Source: Methanobacteriota archaeon (GTDB lineage: Archaea; Thermoplasmatota; Thermoplasmata; RBG-16-68-12). Taken from it: a stretch of 28,853 nucleotides of DNA. Positions 13,992-21,125 of this stretch are shown piece by piece; within the stretch, counting starts at the first letter, position 1, and every line of letters begins with the position of its first letter. The position numbers were made by a program, and so were the translations under genes. The stretch lies in the NCBI GenBank assembly GCA_005878665.1, contig VBLR01000075.1, forward strand, positions 1 to 28,853. The letters run 5' to 3'. A model generated the notes under the pieces. The model did no database searches, was not told the origin of the DNA, and was given only the letters and a program-made list of their open reading frames with translations.

Positions 13992-16127
13992 TCAGTGGAC
14001 CGCGGTCCCTTCCTTCAGGCGCTTGTCGACTTTGAGCGGAGTCCCGTCCGCCGCAAGCGCGATTCGCGTTTCACCGTCCCGACCGAGGAACACGACACTC
14101 CCACCCGGGCCGACCTGGAGCTTGTACTTCTGAAACTCGGAGAACGACAGGACCGGGGCGCCGCGCACCCCGAGGACCTGCGATCCCTCGGGGGCGGCAT
14201 CCGGCGCCAGCACCAAGCCCACGTCCGTGGTGTCTTCCCCTGCGAGGAGCATTCCCCGGCTCTCGATTCCCCGGAGCTTGGCGGGCTCCAGGTTAACGAG
14301 GACGACGATCTTCCGACCGCGGAGTTGCTCCTTCGGATAGTTCTTCCGGATCCCCGCGACGATTTGTCGGCGCTCTCCTCCGATGTCCACCTGGAGGACG
14401 TACAGGTTGTCGGCGTTCGGATGGTCTGCGATGTCCACGATTTGGGCGACGCGAAGATCGAAGCGGTCCGCCGAATTCTCCCTCGCCTCGGTGAGGTCGA
14501 TCTTGGTGAACAGAGGCCTCCCAACCCGGAGCGTTGGGCCGGCGGGCACGTCCTCGAGTGCCGCGTCCCACACTTGGGCGTGGACGTCCGTATCGTAGCC
14601 GAGGGACCTCCAGAGGAGGGAGGAGCTGAAGGGGAGGAACGGGGCCATGACGAGGGCCAAAGCCCGGCTCACCCGCAACGCGACGTGGAGCACGGTCCCG
14701 CAGGCCATGCGATCCTTCCTGATGAGATCCCAGGGCGCCTTCTGGTCGAAGTATTGATTTCCCAGGCGCGCAAGCTGGATCGCCTCCCTCATCGCGTCTT
14801 TCAGGTGGACGTGCTCCAAGTTCTGTCCCACCTTGTTCCACTGCTGCTCGACCGCGCGGATCATCTTCTTGTCCGCGGCATCCAGGAAGTCCGCGGCCGG
14901 GATGGCATGGTCGAAGTTCTTGTCCGCGAAGGTCAACGCGCGGTGGACGAAGTTCCCGTACACGGCGAGGAGTTCGCTGTTATTACGCTGGGCGAAGTCC
15001 TCCCACTCGAAGTCCGTGTCCTTGGTCTCGGGCATCGTCGCGACCCCGTAGTATCGGAGCTGGTCCGGTTCGAAGCGTCCCAGGAGGTCTGACAACCAAA
15101 CGCCGCGGCCGCGACCCGCGCTCATCTTCTCTCCCGAGATGTTCAGGAATTGCGTGGCCGGCACATCGTACGGCAAGTCGAGCTTGGCATCGTAGGCCAT
15201 CAGGATTGCGGGCCAGAAGATTGTGTGGAACGCGATGTTGTCTTTTCCGATGAAATAGTAGTGGTGCGCCTTCGGATCGTACCAGAAATCCTTCCATCCC
15301 TCCGGCGTGCCACGGCGGCGGTACCATTCCTTTGTCGCGGTCAGGTATCCCATCACGGCCTCGAACCAGACATAGATCCGTTTCGCCTCGTAGCCGGGGA
15401 CCGGCACCTCGATGCCCCAATCCAAGTCCCGCGTGATCGGCCGGTCCTTCAGGCCCTCGCGGAGCCAGCTCCGCATGAACGTGAGCACGTGATGCCGCCA
15501 GTCCTCCTTGTCCTTCGCCGCCCATTTCGCGAGCGGCTTCTCGAACGCGGTGAGGCGGAAGAAGAAGTGCTTCGTCTCCTTCGGAATCGGGGTGGTCCCG
15601 TGGATCCTGCACCTCGGGTCCTTGAGCTCGAACGGATCCAGGATGTTCCCGCAGTTCTCGCACTGGTCGCCACGGGCCCGGGGGAAGCCGCAGTGGGGGC
15701 ACGTTCCCTCGACGTAACGATCCGGGAGGAAGCGCTGGTCCGTTGTGCAAAAGGGGGAGACCATCACCGCCTCGTAGACATGGCCTTTCTCTTTCAGCGC
15801 GAGGAAAATCTCCTGGACCCATTCCTTGTGGTGCGGGTCTGCCGTGTTCCAGTAGAGGTCGTACCGCACGCCGAGTTGCTCGATGTTCTTCTCGTGGAGC
15901 GCGTGATACCGCTCCGCGATGACGTTCGGGGGCACCCCTTCCTCGTCGGCCCGGACCGTGACGGGAGTCCCATGCATGTCGCTCCCCCCGACCATGAGGA
16001 CCTCGTCCCCTTTCATCCGGTGGTACCGCGCGAAGATATCCGCCGGGATGAACGTCGAGACCGCGTGGCCGAGGTGTCGCGGCCCGGACGCGTACGGCCA
16101 GGCGACGCAGACGAGGATCTTCGCCAT
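13992..16127 (-). CDS. metG: Methionyl-tRNA synthetase
   Basis: This 711-residue class I synthetase charges tRNA-Met. The HIGH motif appears as HLGH (residues 18-21 in RHLGHAV). A zinc-knuckle pair (CPHCG...CENCG) follows in the insertion domain, as in the long archaeal/bacterial form. The usual KMSKS loop reads EKMSAGRG, keeping the first Lys and the Ser. The anticodon-binding helical domain follows, and the last 110 or so residues form a Trbp111/EMAP-like tRNA-binding domain (VAQIVDIADHPNADNLYVLQVD). The start was set at ATG 16127 (MAKILVCVAWPYASG) because a minus-strand TTTAAA lies about 31 bases upstream. A TTG at 16142 would add five residues. Confidence 0.95.
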   Translation of the reverse strand: MAKILVCVAWPYASGPRHLGHAVSTFIPADIFARYHRMKGDEVLMVGGSDMHGTPVTVRADEEGVPPNVIAERYHALHEKNIEQLGVRYDLYWNTADPHHKEWVQEIFLALKEKGHVYEAVMVSPFCTTDQRFLPDRYVEGTCPHCGFPRARGDQCENCGNILDPFELKDPRCRIHGTTPIPKETKHFFFRLTAFEKPLAKWAAKDKEDWRHHVLTFMRSWLREGLKDRPITRDLDWGIEVPVPGYEAKRIYVWFEAVMGYLTATKEWYRRRGTPEGWKDFWYDPKAHHYYFIGKDNIAFHTIFWPAILMAYDAKLDLPYDVPATQFLNISGEKMSAGRGRGVWLSDLLGRFEPDQLRYYGVATMPETKDTDFEWEDFAQRNNSELLAVYGNFVHRALTFADKNFDHAIPAADFLDAADKKMIRAVEQQWNKVGQNLEHVHLKDAMREAIQLARLGNQYFDQKAPWDLIRKDRMACGTVLHVALRVSRALALVMAPFLPFSSSLLWRSLGYDTDVHAQVWDAALEDVPAGPTLRVGRPLFTKIDLTEARENSADRFDLRVAQIVDIADHPNADNLYVLQVDIGGERRQIVAGIRKNYPKEQLRGRKIVVLVNLEPAKLRGIESRGMLLAGEDTTDVGLVLAPDAAPEGSQVLGVRGAPVLSFSEFQKYKLQVGPGGSVVFLGRDGETRIALAADGTPLKVDKRLKEGTAVH

Positions 16128-16155
16128 TCGCGGCGGGTCCAAGAAAGGAGGCTCA

Positions 16156-16161
16156 TTTAAA
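16156..16161 (-). promoter_or_regulatory. TATA box for metG
   Basis: TTTAAA on the minus strand, centred about 31 bases from the metG ATG at 16127. It predicts a leader of only a few bases. Confidence 0.5.
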
Positions 16162-16263
16162 CCATTCGCGGGCCGGGTCTCGCGCCGATGGAGTGCGGAT
16201 GGAATTGGTCCTGATTATCATTGTCTGCCAGTTCTGCCGAATAGGTGATGGCACGAAAGCGCG

Positions 16264-16911
16264 ATGTGCCGACGACTCAAGGGCGTGGTCCTCATGGCGC
16301 TGCAACGGGGTATGCGGCAAGATATGAACGCGCCGCCCGAGATCGACAAACGCATGTCGAATCTGGGCACGATGCCGCGGATCTTGTGTTGGAAGTGCCG
16401 CAAGCTCACGCCCTTCGAACTCGATCGCTGCGAGCACTGCGGCTCCGCCTTCGCGGGTGGCACCGGAGGGGTCTACGCGAATGAACGCAAACCCCGGCCG
16501 CGCCCGACCCCCGCGCCGAAACCATCCTCCGTGCCGCGGAAGCGCAGTCTCCTCGAGATCGTCGAGGATCTCCGCCACGTGAACGAATTCACGACGTCCG
16601 TCCGCGGACGCCCACGCGAGAAAGAGCTCTCCGTTCGATTGTATCAATGTCCGTCGTGCGGGCGGTTTGTATCGGAGCAGTCCACGGAGTGCGTCTGCGG
16701 CGTCGGATTCGCCCCGATGTCCGCCGTCACGTTCTCGTGCCCGGAATGCGCGTCCCGCGTCCCGTCGGACGTGGACGCCTGCCCGGTCTGCGGCCGCGGA
16801 TTCGGCCCCTCGGGCGGAGCCAGCGAGTACGTGTACGCATGCCCGCGGTGCGGGGTCCACGTCACCTCCGATGCGGTGCGCTGCTCCTGTGGCGCCTGGT
16901 TCGAGGACTGA
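16264..16911 (+). CDS. Multi-zinc-ribbon protein of unknown function
   Basis: This 215-residue protein carries four separate cysteine-pair modules (numbered from ATG 16264). They are C42/C45 with C56/C59, C129/C132 with C143/C145, C159/C162 with C173/C176, and C193/C196 with C207/C209. Two of them have the rarer CxC second knuckle (CVC and CSC). A Pro/Arg/Lys-rich linker (about 75-95) and a short helix (LLEIVEDLRHV) separate the first ribbon from the other three. Such proteins usually bind zinc and nucleic acid or protein partners; no enzyme domain is seen. The start is uncertain: in-frame ATGs also occur at 16294, 16312 and 16324. It is divergent from metG. Confidence 0.75.
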   Translation: MCRRLKGVVLMALQRGMRQDMNAPPEIDKRMSNLGTMPRILCWKCRKLTPFELDRCEHCGSAFAGGTGGVYANERKPRPRPTPAPKPSSVPRKRSLLEIVEDLRHVNEFTTSVRGRPREKELSVRLYQCPSCGRFVSEQSTECVCGVGFAPMSAVTFSCPECASRVPSDVDACPVCGRGFGPSGGASEYVYACPRCGVHVTSDAVRCSCGAWFED

Positions 16912-17015
16912 TTTCTTCCAAGTATCAGTTCCGAGAACCGTCCAAAAAGCGCTTTATCGTTCCACCGCGTCGATTCTTGTCGACGGGCCAACCCGTCGGA
17001 AGGAACCCACCCACG

Positions 17016-17306
17016 ATGAAACCGAAACGCCCCCGGATATCGGGCCGGAAGACGTATTTTCTCGTCCTCTGGTGGATGTCCCAGACGCCGTACGCGGCGA
17101 TCTTCGAGAACCAAGTCGCGGCGGAGGCCGCGGCGAACGTGCGCAACGCCCTCATGGTCACGATCTCCGGCCGGGATGTCAAGGTGGATCAAGTGCAAGA
17201 CTGGTACCGCCGCGACGAGTCGGGCGCTCCGATGCCCGCGGAATGGCGGGACCTGGTCGGGCAGATCCACGTCCCTTGGCTCGCGAAGCCGAAACCCTCG
17301 CTCTGA
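17016..17306 (+). CDS. Small conserved-looking protein of unknown function
   Basis: This 96-residue protein I do not recognise. It opens with a basic stretch (MKPKRPRISGRKTYF), followed by an aromatic-rich segment (LVLWWMSQTPY), an Ala-rich helix (VAAEAAANVRNAL) and a Trp/Arg-rich end (WYRRDESGAP, EWRDLVGQIHVPWLA). The composition looks like a folded soluble protein and not a chance frame. The frame stays open upstream into the zinc-ribbon gene. The ATG at 17016 is the likely start, though TTG 16977 lies about 22 bases past a TTTATC box at 16953 and could be a leaderless start adding 13 residues. Context gives no functional clue. Confidence 0.6.
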   Translation: MKPKRPRISGRKTYFLVLWWMSQTPYAAIFENQVAAEAAANVRNALMVTISGRDVKVDQVQDWYRRDESGAPMPAEWRDLVGQIHVPWLAKPKPSL

Positions 17307-17397
17307 GCCGGACGGCATCGGGATGCGTGCCTTGCGTCCCGGCACCGGGAGGAACCTCGGACCGTCCCTATCAATTCAGATAGAGGGGAAGAAACGA

Positions 17398-17405
17398 CTA
17401 TAGGC
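17398..17405 (+). promoter_or_regulatory. TATA box for the zinc-ribbon membrane protein
   Basis: ACTATAGG is centred about 30 bases before ATG 17431, so the leader would be only a few bases long. Confidence 0.45.
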
Positions 17406-17430
17406 TCAGACCACAGGACGGGGCTCATCC

Positions 17431-17886
17431 ATGGCTTCTTCGCAAAGCCTCGTCGCGGAGTGCCCGACGTGCAAGTCGGTCGTTCCCATCGATGCCCCGG
17501 AATGCCCACAATGTGGCGAACTGTTTGAGGCGGAGAATCCGGCGGGAGAGTCAGTCGCCGCGGCCTCCCCCAGCGTCGCGGAGGAATCCGACGAGGAAGC
17601 GGCCGACCCGAAGACCGGATTCCGCGAGAAGTTCCTGTTCTACGCCGGAATCTTCCTGATCCTCCTCGGCGGCCCCGGGATTGCCTTGGGTTCATGGCTC
17701 CACGATGAGCTTCGGATCGGCGTCGGCGAATTCACTGCCTTCGACGCATTCGGTCCGTGGAACCGGCTCGTGACCGCCATCGGGCTCATCGTCCTCATTG
17801 TCGGGATTGTGTGCCTGATCTTGAGCCTCCGGTTCTCCCGGCCATCCGACGTCGAGAAAGACCTAAACGCGCTGCGCGAATCGTGA
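17431..17886 (+). CDS. Zinc-ribbon membrane protein of unknown function
   Basis: This 151-residue protein has an N-terminal zinc ribbon (CPTC...CPQCGELF, about residues 11-30). An acidic, disordered-looking linker (EESDEEAADPKTG) follows, then two membrane segments (about 69-90, FLFYAGIFLILLGGPGIALGS, and 111-134, LVTAIGLIVLIVGIVCLIL). A short charged tail ends it. The ribbon would face the cytoplasm if the linker does. This zinc-ribbon plus two-helix layout is common among uncharacterised archaeal membrane proteins. No specific function can be assigned. Confidence 0.75.
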   Translation: MASSQSLVAECPTCKSVVPIDAPECPQCGELFEAENPAGESVAAASPSVAEESDEEAADPKTGFREKFLFYAGIFLILLGGPGIALGSWLHDELRIGVGEFTAFDAFGPWNRLVTAIGLIVLIVGIVCLILSLRFSRPSDVEKDLNALRES

Positions 17887-17934
17887 GGTTCGTGGCCGTC
17901 CGGTCGGGGCGACTCCTGCGCGACCCCTATATCA

Positions 17935-17941
17935 TTATATA
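17935..17941 (+). promoter_or_regulatory. TATA box for the TRAM gene
   Basis: TTATATA, one of the strongest box A matches in the window, in an A/T-rich patch that also holds CTATATC just upstream. The start would fall near 17955-17965, which bears on the choice of first codon for the TRAM protein. Confidence 0.6.
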
Positions 17942-17952
17942 CCGTGCAGCAG

Positions 17953-18219
17953 ATGCGAAAAGTGGCGGTGGCAGGGGGCCGCCGCATGGAGTCGTGGATG
18001 TCGTATTCGGGGTCTGGCTTCCGACCTTCGAACGTCCCGGTGGAGGAAGGGAAGGTGTACGAGGCCAAGATCGAAGATATCGGTCGGGAAGGCGACGGAC
18101 TCGCGCGGATCGCGAACTTCGTGGTCTTCGTCCCGGGGACGAAGATCGGGGACGAGGTCAAGATCAAGATCACGAAGGTCCACCGGCGCATGGCGTTCGG
18201 CGAAGTCGTCCGCGAGTGA
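17953..18219 (+). CDS. TRAM domain protein (putative RNA-binding)
   Basis: This is a small protein of about 88 residues consisting of one TRAM domain: EGKVYEAKIEDIGREGDGLARIANFVVFVPGTKIGDEVKIKITKVHRRMAFGEVV. The domain is an OB-like RNA-binding module also found in tRNA-modifying enzymes. Stand-alone TRAM proteins are abundant in euryarchaea, and some act as cold-induced RNA chaperones. The core is certain, the first codon is not. In-frame options are GTG 17944, ATG 17953, GTG 17962, GTG 17968 and ATG 17986, and the TATA box favours 17953-17968. The N-terminal 30 residues before the domain are Gly/Ser-rich. Confidence 0.85.
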   Translation: MRKVAVAGGRRMESWMSYSGSGFRPSNVPVEEGKVYEAKIEDIGREGDGLARIANFVVFVPGTKIGDEVKIKITKVHRRMAFGEVVRE

Positions 18220-18304
18220 TGCCGCGCCGGTGGGGGGAAGCGAGGAGAGGCCGAGCGGCAGCCGGAGCGGCTGCCGCATAGCTTCGAAAACCGTAAAATA
18301 AGCT

Positions 18305-18311
18305 CCTTATA
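18305..18311 (+). promoter_or_regulatory. TATA box for the EF-hand-like membrane protein
   Basis: CTTATAG-type box centred about 24 bases before TTG 18332, predicting a leaderless transcript beginning at or next to the TTG codon. Confidence 0.5.
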
Positions 18312-18331
18312 GGCGCCGCGCCCAATCGAGT

Positions 18332-19411
18332 TTGGACGGTTCTGTGCTCCGCTCCCGCCAAGTTGTCCTCGCTGCCGCCGCGGCGGGCGCAGCCGCTTTG
18401 TTAATCGGGTCGACTCTCGCGGTGCTCACCTTGCGGCCCGCCGACGCCGATGCAGATGGAGACGGCATCCCGGATTCGGTCGAGGCGGCCACCCAGCGGA
18501 CCGTGGTCGCTGCGACGGCCGGCGACGAATTCACGATTGTGAGTCGCCTCGCGAGCGCCCCGTTCCAAGATCAGTTCGAGGTCTCGTACGCCGCGGGAAC
18601 GTTCGTCGTTTCCTATGAGCGGGCTCGAGGGAGCGACAGCTCCTATCAGCTCGAGGTTAGGAACCTGGTCGAGTGGGTGGACCGAAACCGAAACAACCGC
18701 ATCGATCCCGGAGAGACCGTCAACGCGACTTCGGCTTTGGGAACGACCGCGTTCGCGAACGCCCCGGTCGCGAAGACCCGGCTCGAAAGTGCCGACGGTG
18801 GGCATGTGACCGAGCTCTCGATTCGGAGCCGGAGCGGCAACATGACGTTGAACGTCACGGTCGCGGAACGGTTCATGCGGCTTTCGGGCATCCGGGTCCT
18901 CACTCCGATGGAGGTCAAGCTGGACATGACCGTCGATCGGGCGGTCCTCTCCCCGGGCGCGAGTTTGGGACTCGACCTCCGCATCAACACGACGAAGCGC
19001 CTGGAATACGGAGAGCAGAGCTACGATGACGTGAACATGTTCGCGCAGGACGAGGCCGGCTTCAACGTGACCGGAGGTCCGCCGACGAACCCCGCGACCG
19101 TGTTCTTCTCCTGGGCCAATTCCGCGTTCGCGGACGGTCGCGTGATCCCCGTGACCTACTCGAACGTGACGAATCCGAATTCCTACGAACTCTACCTTGC
19201 GTATCCGATGAGTACGGGCCGCGCCGATGTGAAGCTCGTCCACGACCCGGTCCTCGGCGTCGACAGCGCCGCGTACGAGGGGATTGTCAGGCGTCCCCCG
19301 GAGCTCCAAGGAGACTTGGTCCTCTATGCCGGCTCGCTCATCGCCGCGGTGGTTCTCATCGCGGTCACCATGATCGTCGCGGACCGACGCCGCAAGAAAC
19401 GCGAGGAATGA
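18332..19411 (+). CDS. Membrane-anchored surface protein with EF-hand-like loops
   Basis: This 359-residue protein starts with a hydrophobic signal/anchor helix (about 11-32, Ala-rich) and ends with a second one (about 330-350) followed by a basic stop-transfer tail (DRRRKKREE). The main part therefore lies outside the cell. Two calcium-loop-like motifs are visible: DADADGDGIPDSVE at 38-51, as in thrombospondin type 3/dockerin-like loops, and DRNRNNRIDPGE at 117-128. The remainder is beta-rich and has several N-x-S/T sites that could be glycosylated. I infer a surface or S-layer-associated role. TTG 18332 was chosen as start from the TATA spacing. Confidence 0.75.
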   Translation: MDGSVLRSRQVVLAAAAAGAAALLIGSTLAVLTLRPADADADGDGIPDSVEAATQRTVVAATAGDEFTIVSRLASAPFQDQFEVSYAAGTFVVSYERARGSDSSYQLEVRNLVEWVDRNRNNRIDPGETVNATSALGTTAFANAPVAKTRLESADGGHVTELSIRSRSGNMTLNVTVAERFMRLSGIRVLTPMEVKLDMTVDRAVLSPGASLGLDLRINTTKRLEYGEQSYDDVNMFAQDEAGFNVTGGPPTNPATVFFSWANSAFADGRVIPVTYSNVTNPNSYELYLAYPMSTGRADVKLVHDPVLGVDSAAYEGIVRRPPELQGDLVLYAGSLIAAVVLIAVTMIVADRRRKKREE

Positions 19412-19459
19412 GGCCGGAATCCTTAACACCCAGGGCCTTTACCTCGAGCGGCGGTCTCC

Positions 19460-19726
19460 ATGGTGCTCATTGAGAACGTTCTCCTCGGGGCTGAATCGAT
19501 CTTCGCCCTCGCCCTAACGGTCATTGCCGTCCTCGCGCTGCGGCGGGCGAAGGACACGCACCTCGCGTACCTGGCCGCGGCGTTCGGCGTCTTTTTCCTG
19601 AAGGCCCTCCTGTTCACGGTCTTCCTGTTCGTGGTTGCGCTCTCGCTCGGGCAGTTCTTCCTCCTGTCCGGGTCCCTCGACCTCGTGATCCTCGCCCTGT
19701 TCTACGGGTTCACGCTGCGGCGCTGA
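19460..19726 (+). CDS. Small membrane protein paired with a winged-helix regulator
   Basis: This 88-residue protein is almost all membrane helices: about 5-27, 35-62 and 65-84, with short basic breaks (RRAKDTH; RR at the end). It resembles the small three-helix proteins found beside winged-helix regulators in haloarchaea and relatives, possibly the DUF7521 group, though I cannot verify that. It begins at ATG 19460, about 35 bases after a CCTTAA box. The regulator gene follows 15 bases after its stop, so the two form an operon. The protein may sense a membrane signal for the regulator; that is inference. Confidence 0.75.
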   Translation: MVLIENVLLGAESIFALALTVIAVLALRRAKDTHLAYLAAAFGVFFLKALLFTVFLFVVALSLGQFFLLSGSLDLVILALFYGFTLRR

Positions 19727-19741
19727 GCGCCGCGTGGTCTC

Positions 19742-20290
19742 ATGGACCGGGAGATCCTGGCCGTCAAGACCCGGAAGGACCTGTATGACTTCGTCCGAAA
19801 AAATCCGGGTTTCCATTTGCGTGAGTTATCGCGAGCCCTGAACCTGTCGATCACCCTCGCGGACTACCATCTTCGGTTCCTCGAGAAGCACGAGCTCATT
19901 ACGTCCTCGATGGACGGAGAGTACAAGCGGTTCTATCCGCGCTCGACGCCGGGTCAAGCGGAGGTTCGGGCCGCCCTCACGGAGGCGGAGAAGCAGATTC
20001 TGGCGTTCCTGCGTCAGCCGGTGCCGCTCAAGGTGATCGACTTCCTCATGGAACGGGAGGCGGCGACCCACAAACAGATCCTGGAGCAAGTGCCCGTCTC
20101 GCCGTCGACGCTCTCGCATCATCTGAAGAAAATGCAAGTCGCGGGCCTGATCGAGCACGCTCAGCCCGTCGAACGAGGATATCGCGTGGTGGACCCGAAG
20201 TCGGTCGCGCGACTCATGACGGCGTACGAGCTCGCGACGCCGGACCAGGTTGACACATTCATTCGCGTCTGGGGCGAGTTCCGCTTGTGA
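19742..20290 (+). CDS. Winged-helix transcriptional regulator with two HTH domains
   Basis: This 182-residue protein has two winged-helix modules. The first (about 12-65) reads LYDFVRKNPGFHLRELSRALNLSITLADYHLRFLEKHELI. The second (about 82-150) has VIDFLMEREAATHKQILEQVPVSPSTLSHHLKKMQVAGLIE, an ArsR/MarR-like helix-turn-helix. A short C-terminal helix ends it. There are no cysteine-rich metal sites, so it is not an obvious metal sensor. It is cotranscribed with the small membrane protein at 19460 and converges with the GAF gene, with stops six bases apart. Confidence 0.88.
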   Translation: MDREILAVKTRKDLYDFVRKNPGFHLRELSRALNLSITLADYHLRFLEKHELITSSMDGEYKRFYPRSTPGQAEVRAALTEAEKQILAFLRQPVPLKVIDFLMEREAATHKQILEQVPVSPSTLSHHLKKMQVAGLIEHAQPVERGYRVVDPKSVARLMTAYELATPDQVDTFIRVWGEFRL

Positions 20291-20296
20291 GACCCC

Positions 20297-20794
20297 TCAG
20301 AGGATCCTCACGAGTTCCTGCGCGACCCACTCGACGAACTCCTGGTCCGTCGGCGTGAACGCGTTGAGCTGGTCCGAGTCGATGTCGATCTCCGCGATCG
20401 CGGCGCCGTCCCGGAGAATCGGCACGACCATTTCGGCCCGCGTGTTGATGAAGCACTGGAGGTACCGCGGGTCGTCGTTCACGTCCGGGACGACGACCGT
20501 CCCCTTCTCGGCGACCGCGGCCCCGCAGATCCCTTGGCCAACGGGAATCCGCAGGTGCAGGGTCGCGCTGGGCCCGGACCAAGAGGCGAGGACGAGTTCC
20601 GATCCGTCCACATTGTAGATGCCGACCCACGTGTAGTGCGGAATCTTCCGCAGCTCCCGACACACGAAGTCCGTGATCGGCTTGCGCTGGCTTCCGGAAT
20701 GGATGATTTTCTCGAGGCGGGCGGCGACCTCGTCGTAGCTGACCTTGCCTTTCTCGCCCGCCATGACTTCGCCGAACTTCCCGACTCCCTTCAT
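20297..20794 (-). CDS. GAF domain protein, free methionine-(R)-sulfoxide reductase-like
   Basis: This is a single GAF domain of 165 residues from ATG 20794. The family pattern of free methionine sulfoxide reductase (E. coli YebR type) is clear: LRIPVGQGICGAAVA, then VVVPDVNDDPRYLQCF, then EMVVPILRDGAAIAEIDIDSDQLNAFTPTD. The expected cysteines at GIC (C90) and LQC (C114) are present. The third, ten residues before C90, is a His (H80). Two cysteines may still suffice for catalysis and resolution. The frame is open up to 20950, but that would run past a minus-strand TATA-like CTTATGG near 20831-20838 and into the small-RNA region, so ATG 20794 is preferred. ATG 20764 is also possible. Confidence 0.82.
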   Translation of the reverse strand: MKGVGKFGEVMAGEKGKVSYDEVAARLEKIIHSGSQRKPITDFVCRELRKIPHYTWVGIYNVDGSELVLASWSGPSATLHLRIPVGQGICGAAVAEKGTVVVPDVNDDPRYLQCFINTRAEMVVPILRDGAAIAEIDIDSDQLNAFTPTDQEFVEWVAQELVRIL

Positions 20795-20941
20795 CCGAGC
20801 GCGCCTCTCCGTCGAACGGCCGCGGCCGCCATAAGCCTTGCGTAATGTCGTGACGATCGGTTCGCAACCTCGCCTCGATTGGCTTCGGGAACGACCCGCG
20901 AGACGTTCCCACCCATGTCCGAATGACTGGGTGAAATGTTC

Positions 20942-20948
20942 AAATATC
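20942..20948 (+). promoter_or_regulatory. TATA box for small RNA copy 1
   Basis: AAATATC is centred about 24 bases before the shared repeat block at 20969. That places the predicted transcript start at the first base of the repeat. Confidence 0.5.
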
Positions 20949-20968
20949 ACAGGCTTCTACGAAAGATC

Positions 20969-20996
20969 ACAAGCATCCCTCCACAACGGGCCGTTC
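20969..20996 (+). repeat. Direct repeat, copy 1 (28 bases)
   Basis: This copy matches 21126-21154 with a single one-base gap. The first 20 bases are identical, then GGCCGTTC is shared after an extra A in copy 2. The spacing is 157 bases. It lies between divergent non-coding flanks and not inside a gene. Confidence 0.9.
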
Positions 20997-21040
20997 CCTG
21001 GTTTTCCTGAAACGGCGAACGGCCTACCCTTTTTTTCTTT
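20989..21040 (+). terminator. Hairpin plus T-run ending small RNA copy 1
   Basis: Perfect eight-base stem with a 20-base loop, five spacer bases (TACCC), then seven Ts, one C and three Ts on the plus strand. Confidence 0.5.
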
Positions 21041-21093
21041 CGGGTGCCGGATACGTCTTTCCACGGTCCGCTGAGCCGGGTCAGAAAATCATC

Positions 21094-21099
21094 TTATAG
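21094..21099 (+). promoter_or_regulatory. TATA box for small RNA copy 2
   Basis: TTATAG is centred about 29 bases before the shared repeat block at 21126. The predicted start falls near 21121-21124. Confidence 0.55.
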
Positions 21100-21125
21100 G
21101 GTTGCTCCATTGTCGGGTCGCTTAG

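Larger units (their letters stand above)
20969..21040 (+). ncRNA. Candidate small RNA, copy 1 of a tandem pair
   Basis: The predicted transcript of about 70 bases begins with the block ACAAGCATCCCTCCACAACG (20969-20988), repeated exactly 157 bases downstream. An eight-base perfect stem follows (GGCCGTTC 20989-20996 with GAACGGCC 21017-21024, 20-base loop), then a T-run at 21030-21040. A TATA box is correctly placed upstream. The unit therefore looks like a complete short transcription unit: promoter, single-stranded pyrimidine-rich 5' part, terminator hairpin. It contains no convincing reading frame. The CCCTCC in the conserved part could pair with GGAGGG ribosome-binding sequences, which suggests a base-pairing RNA. 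That role is inference. Confidence 0.5.

Noticed and set aside
20795..20950. N-terminal 52-residue extension of the GAF protein
   Set aside because: Arg/Ser-rich, absent from the family, and it runs across a minus-strand TATA-like box and toward the small RNA region.
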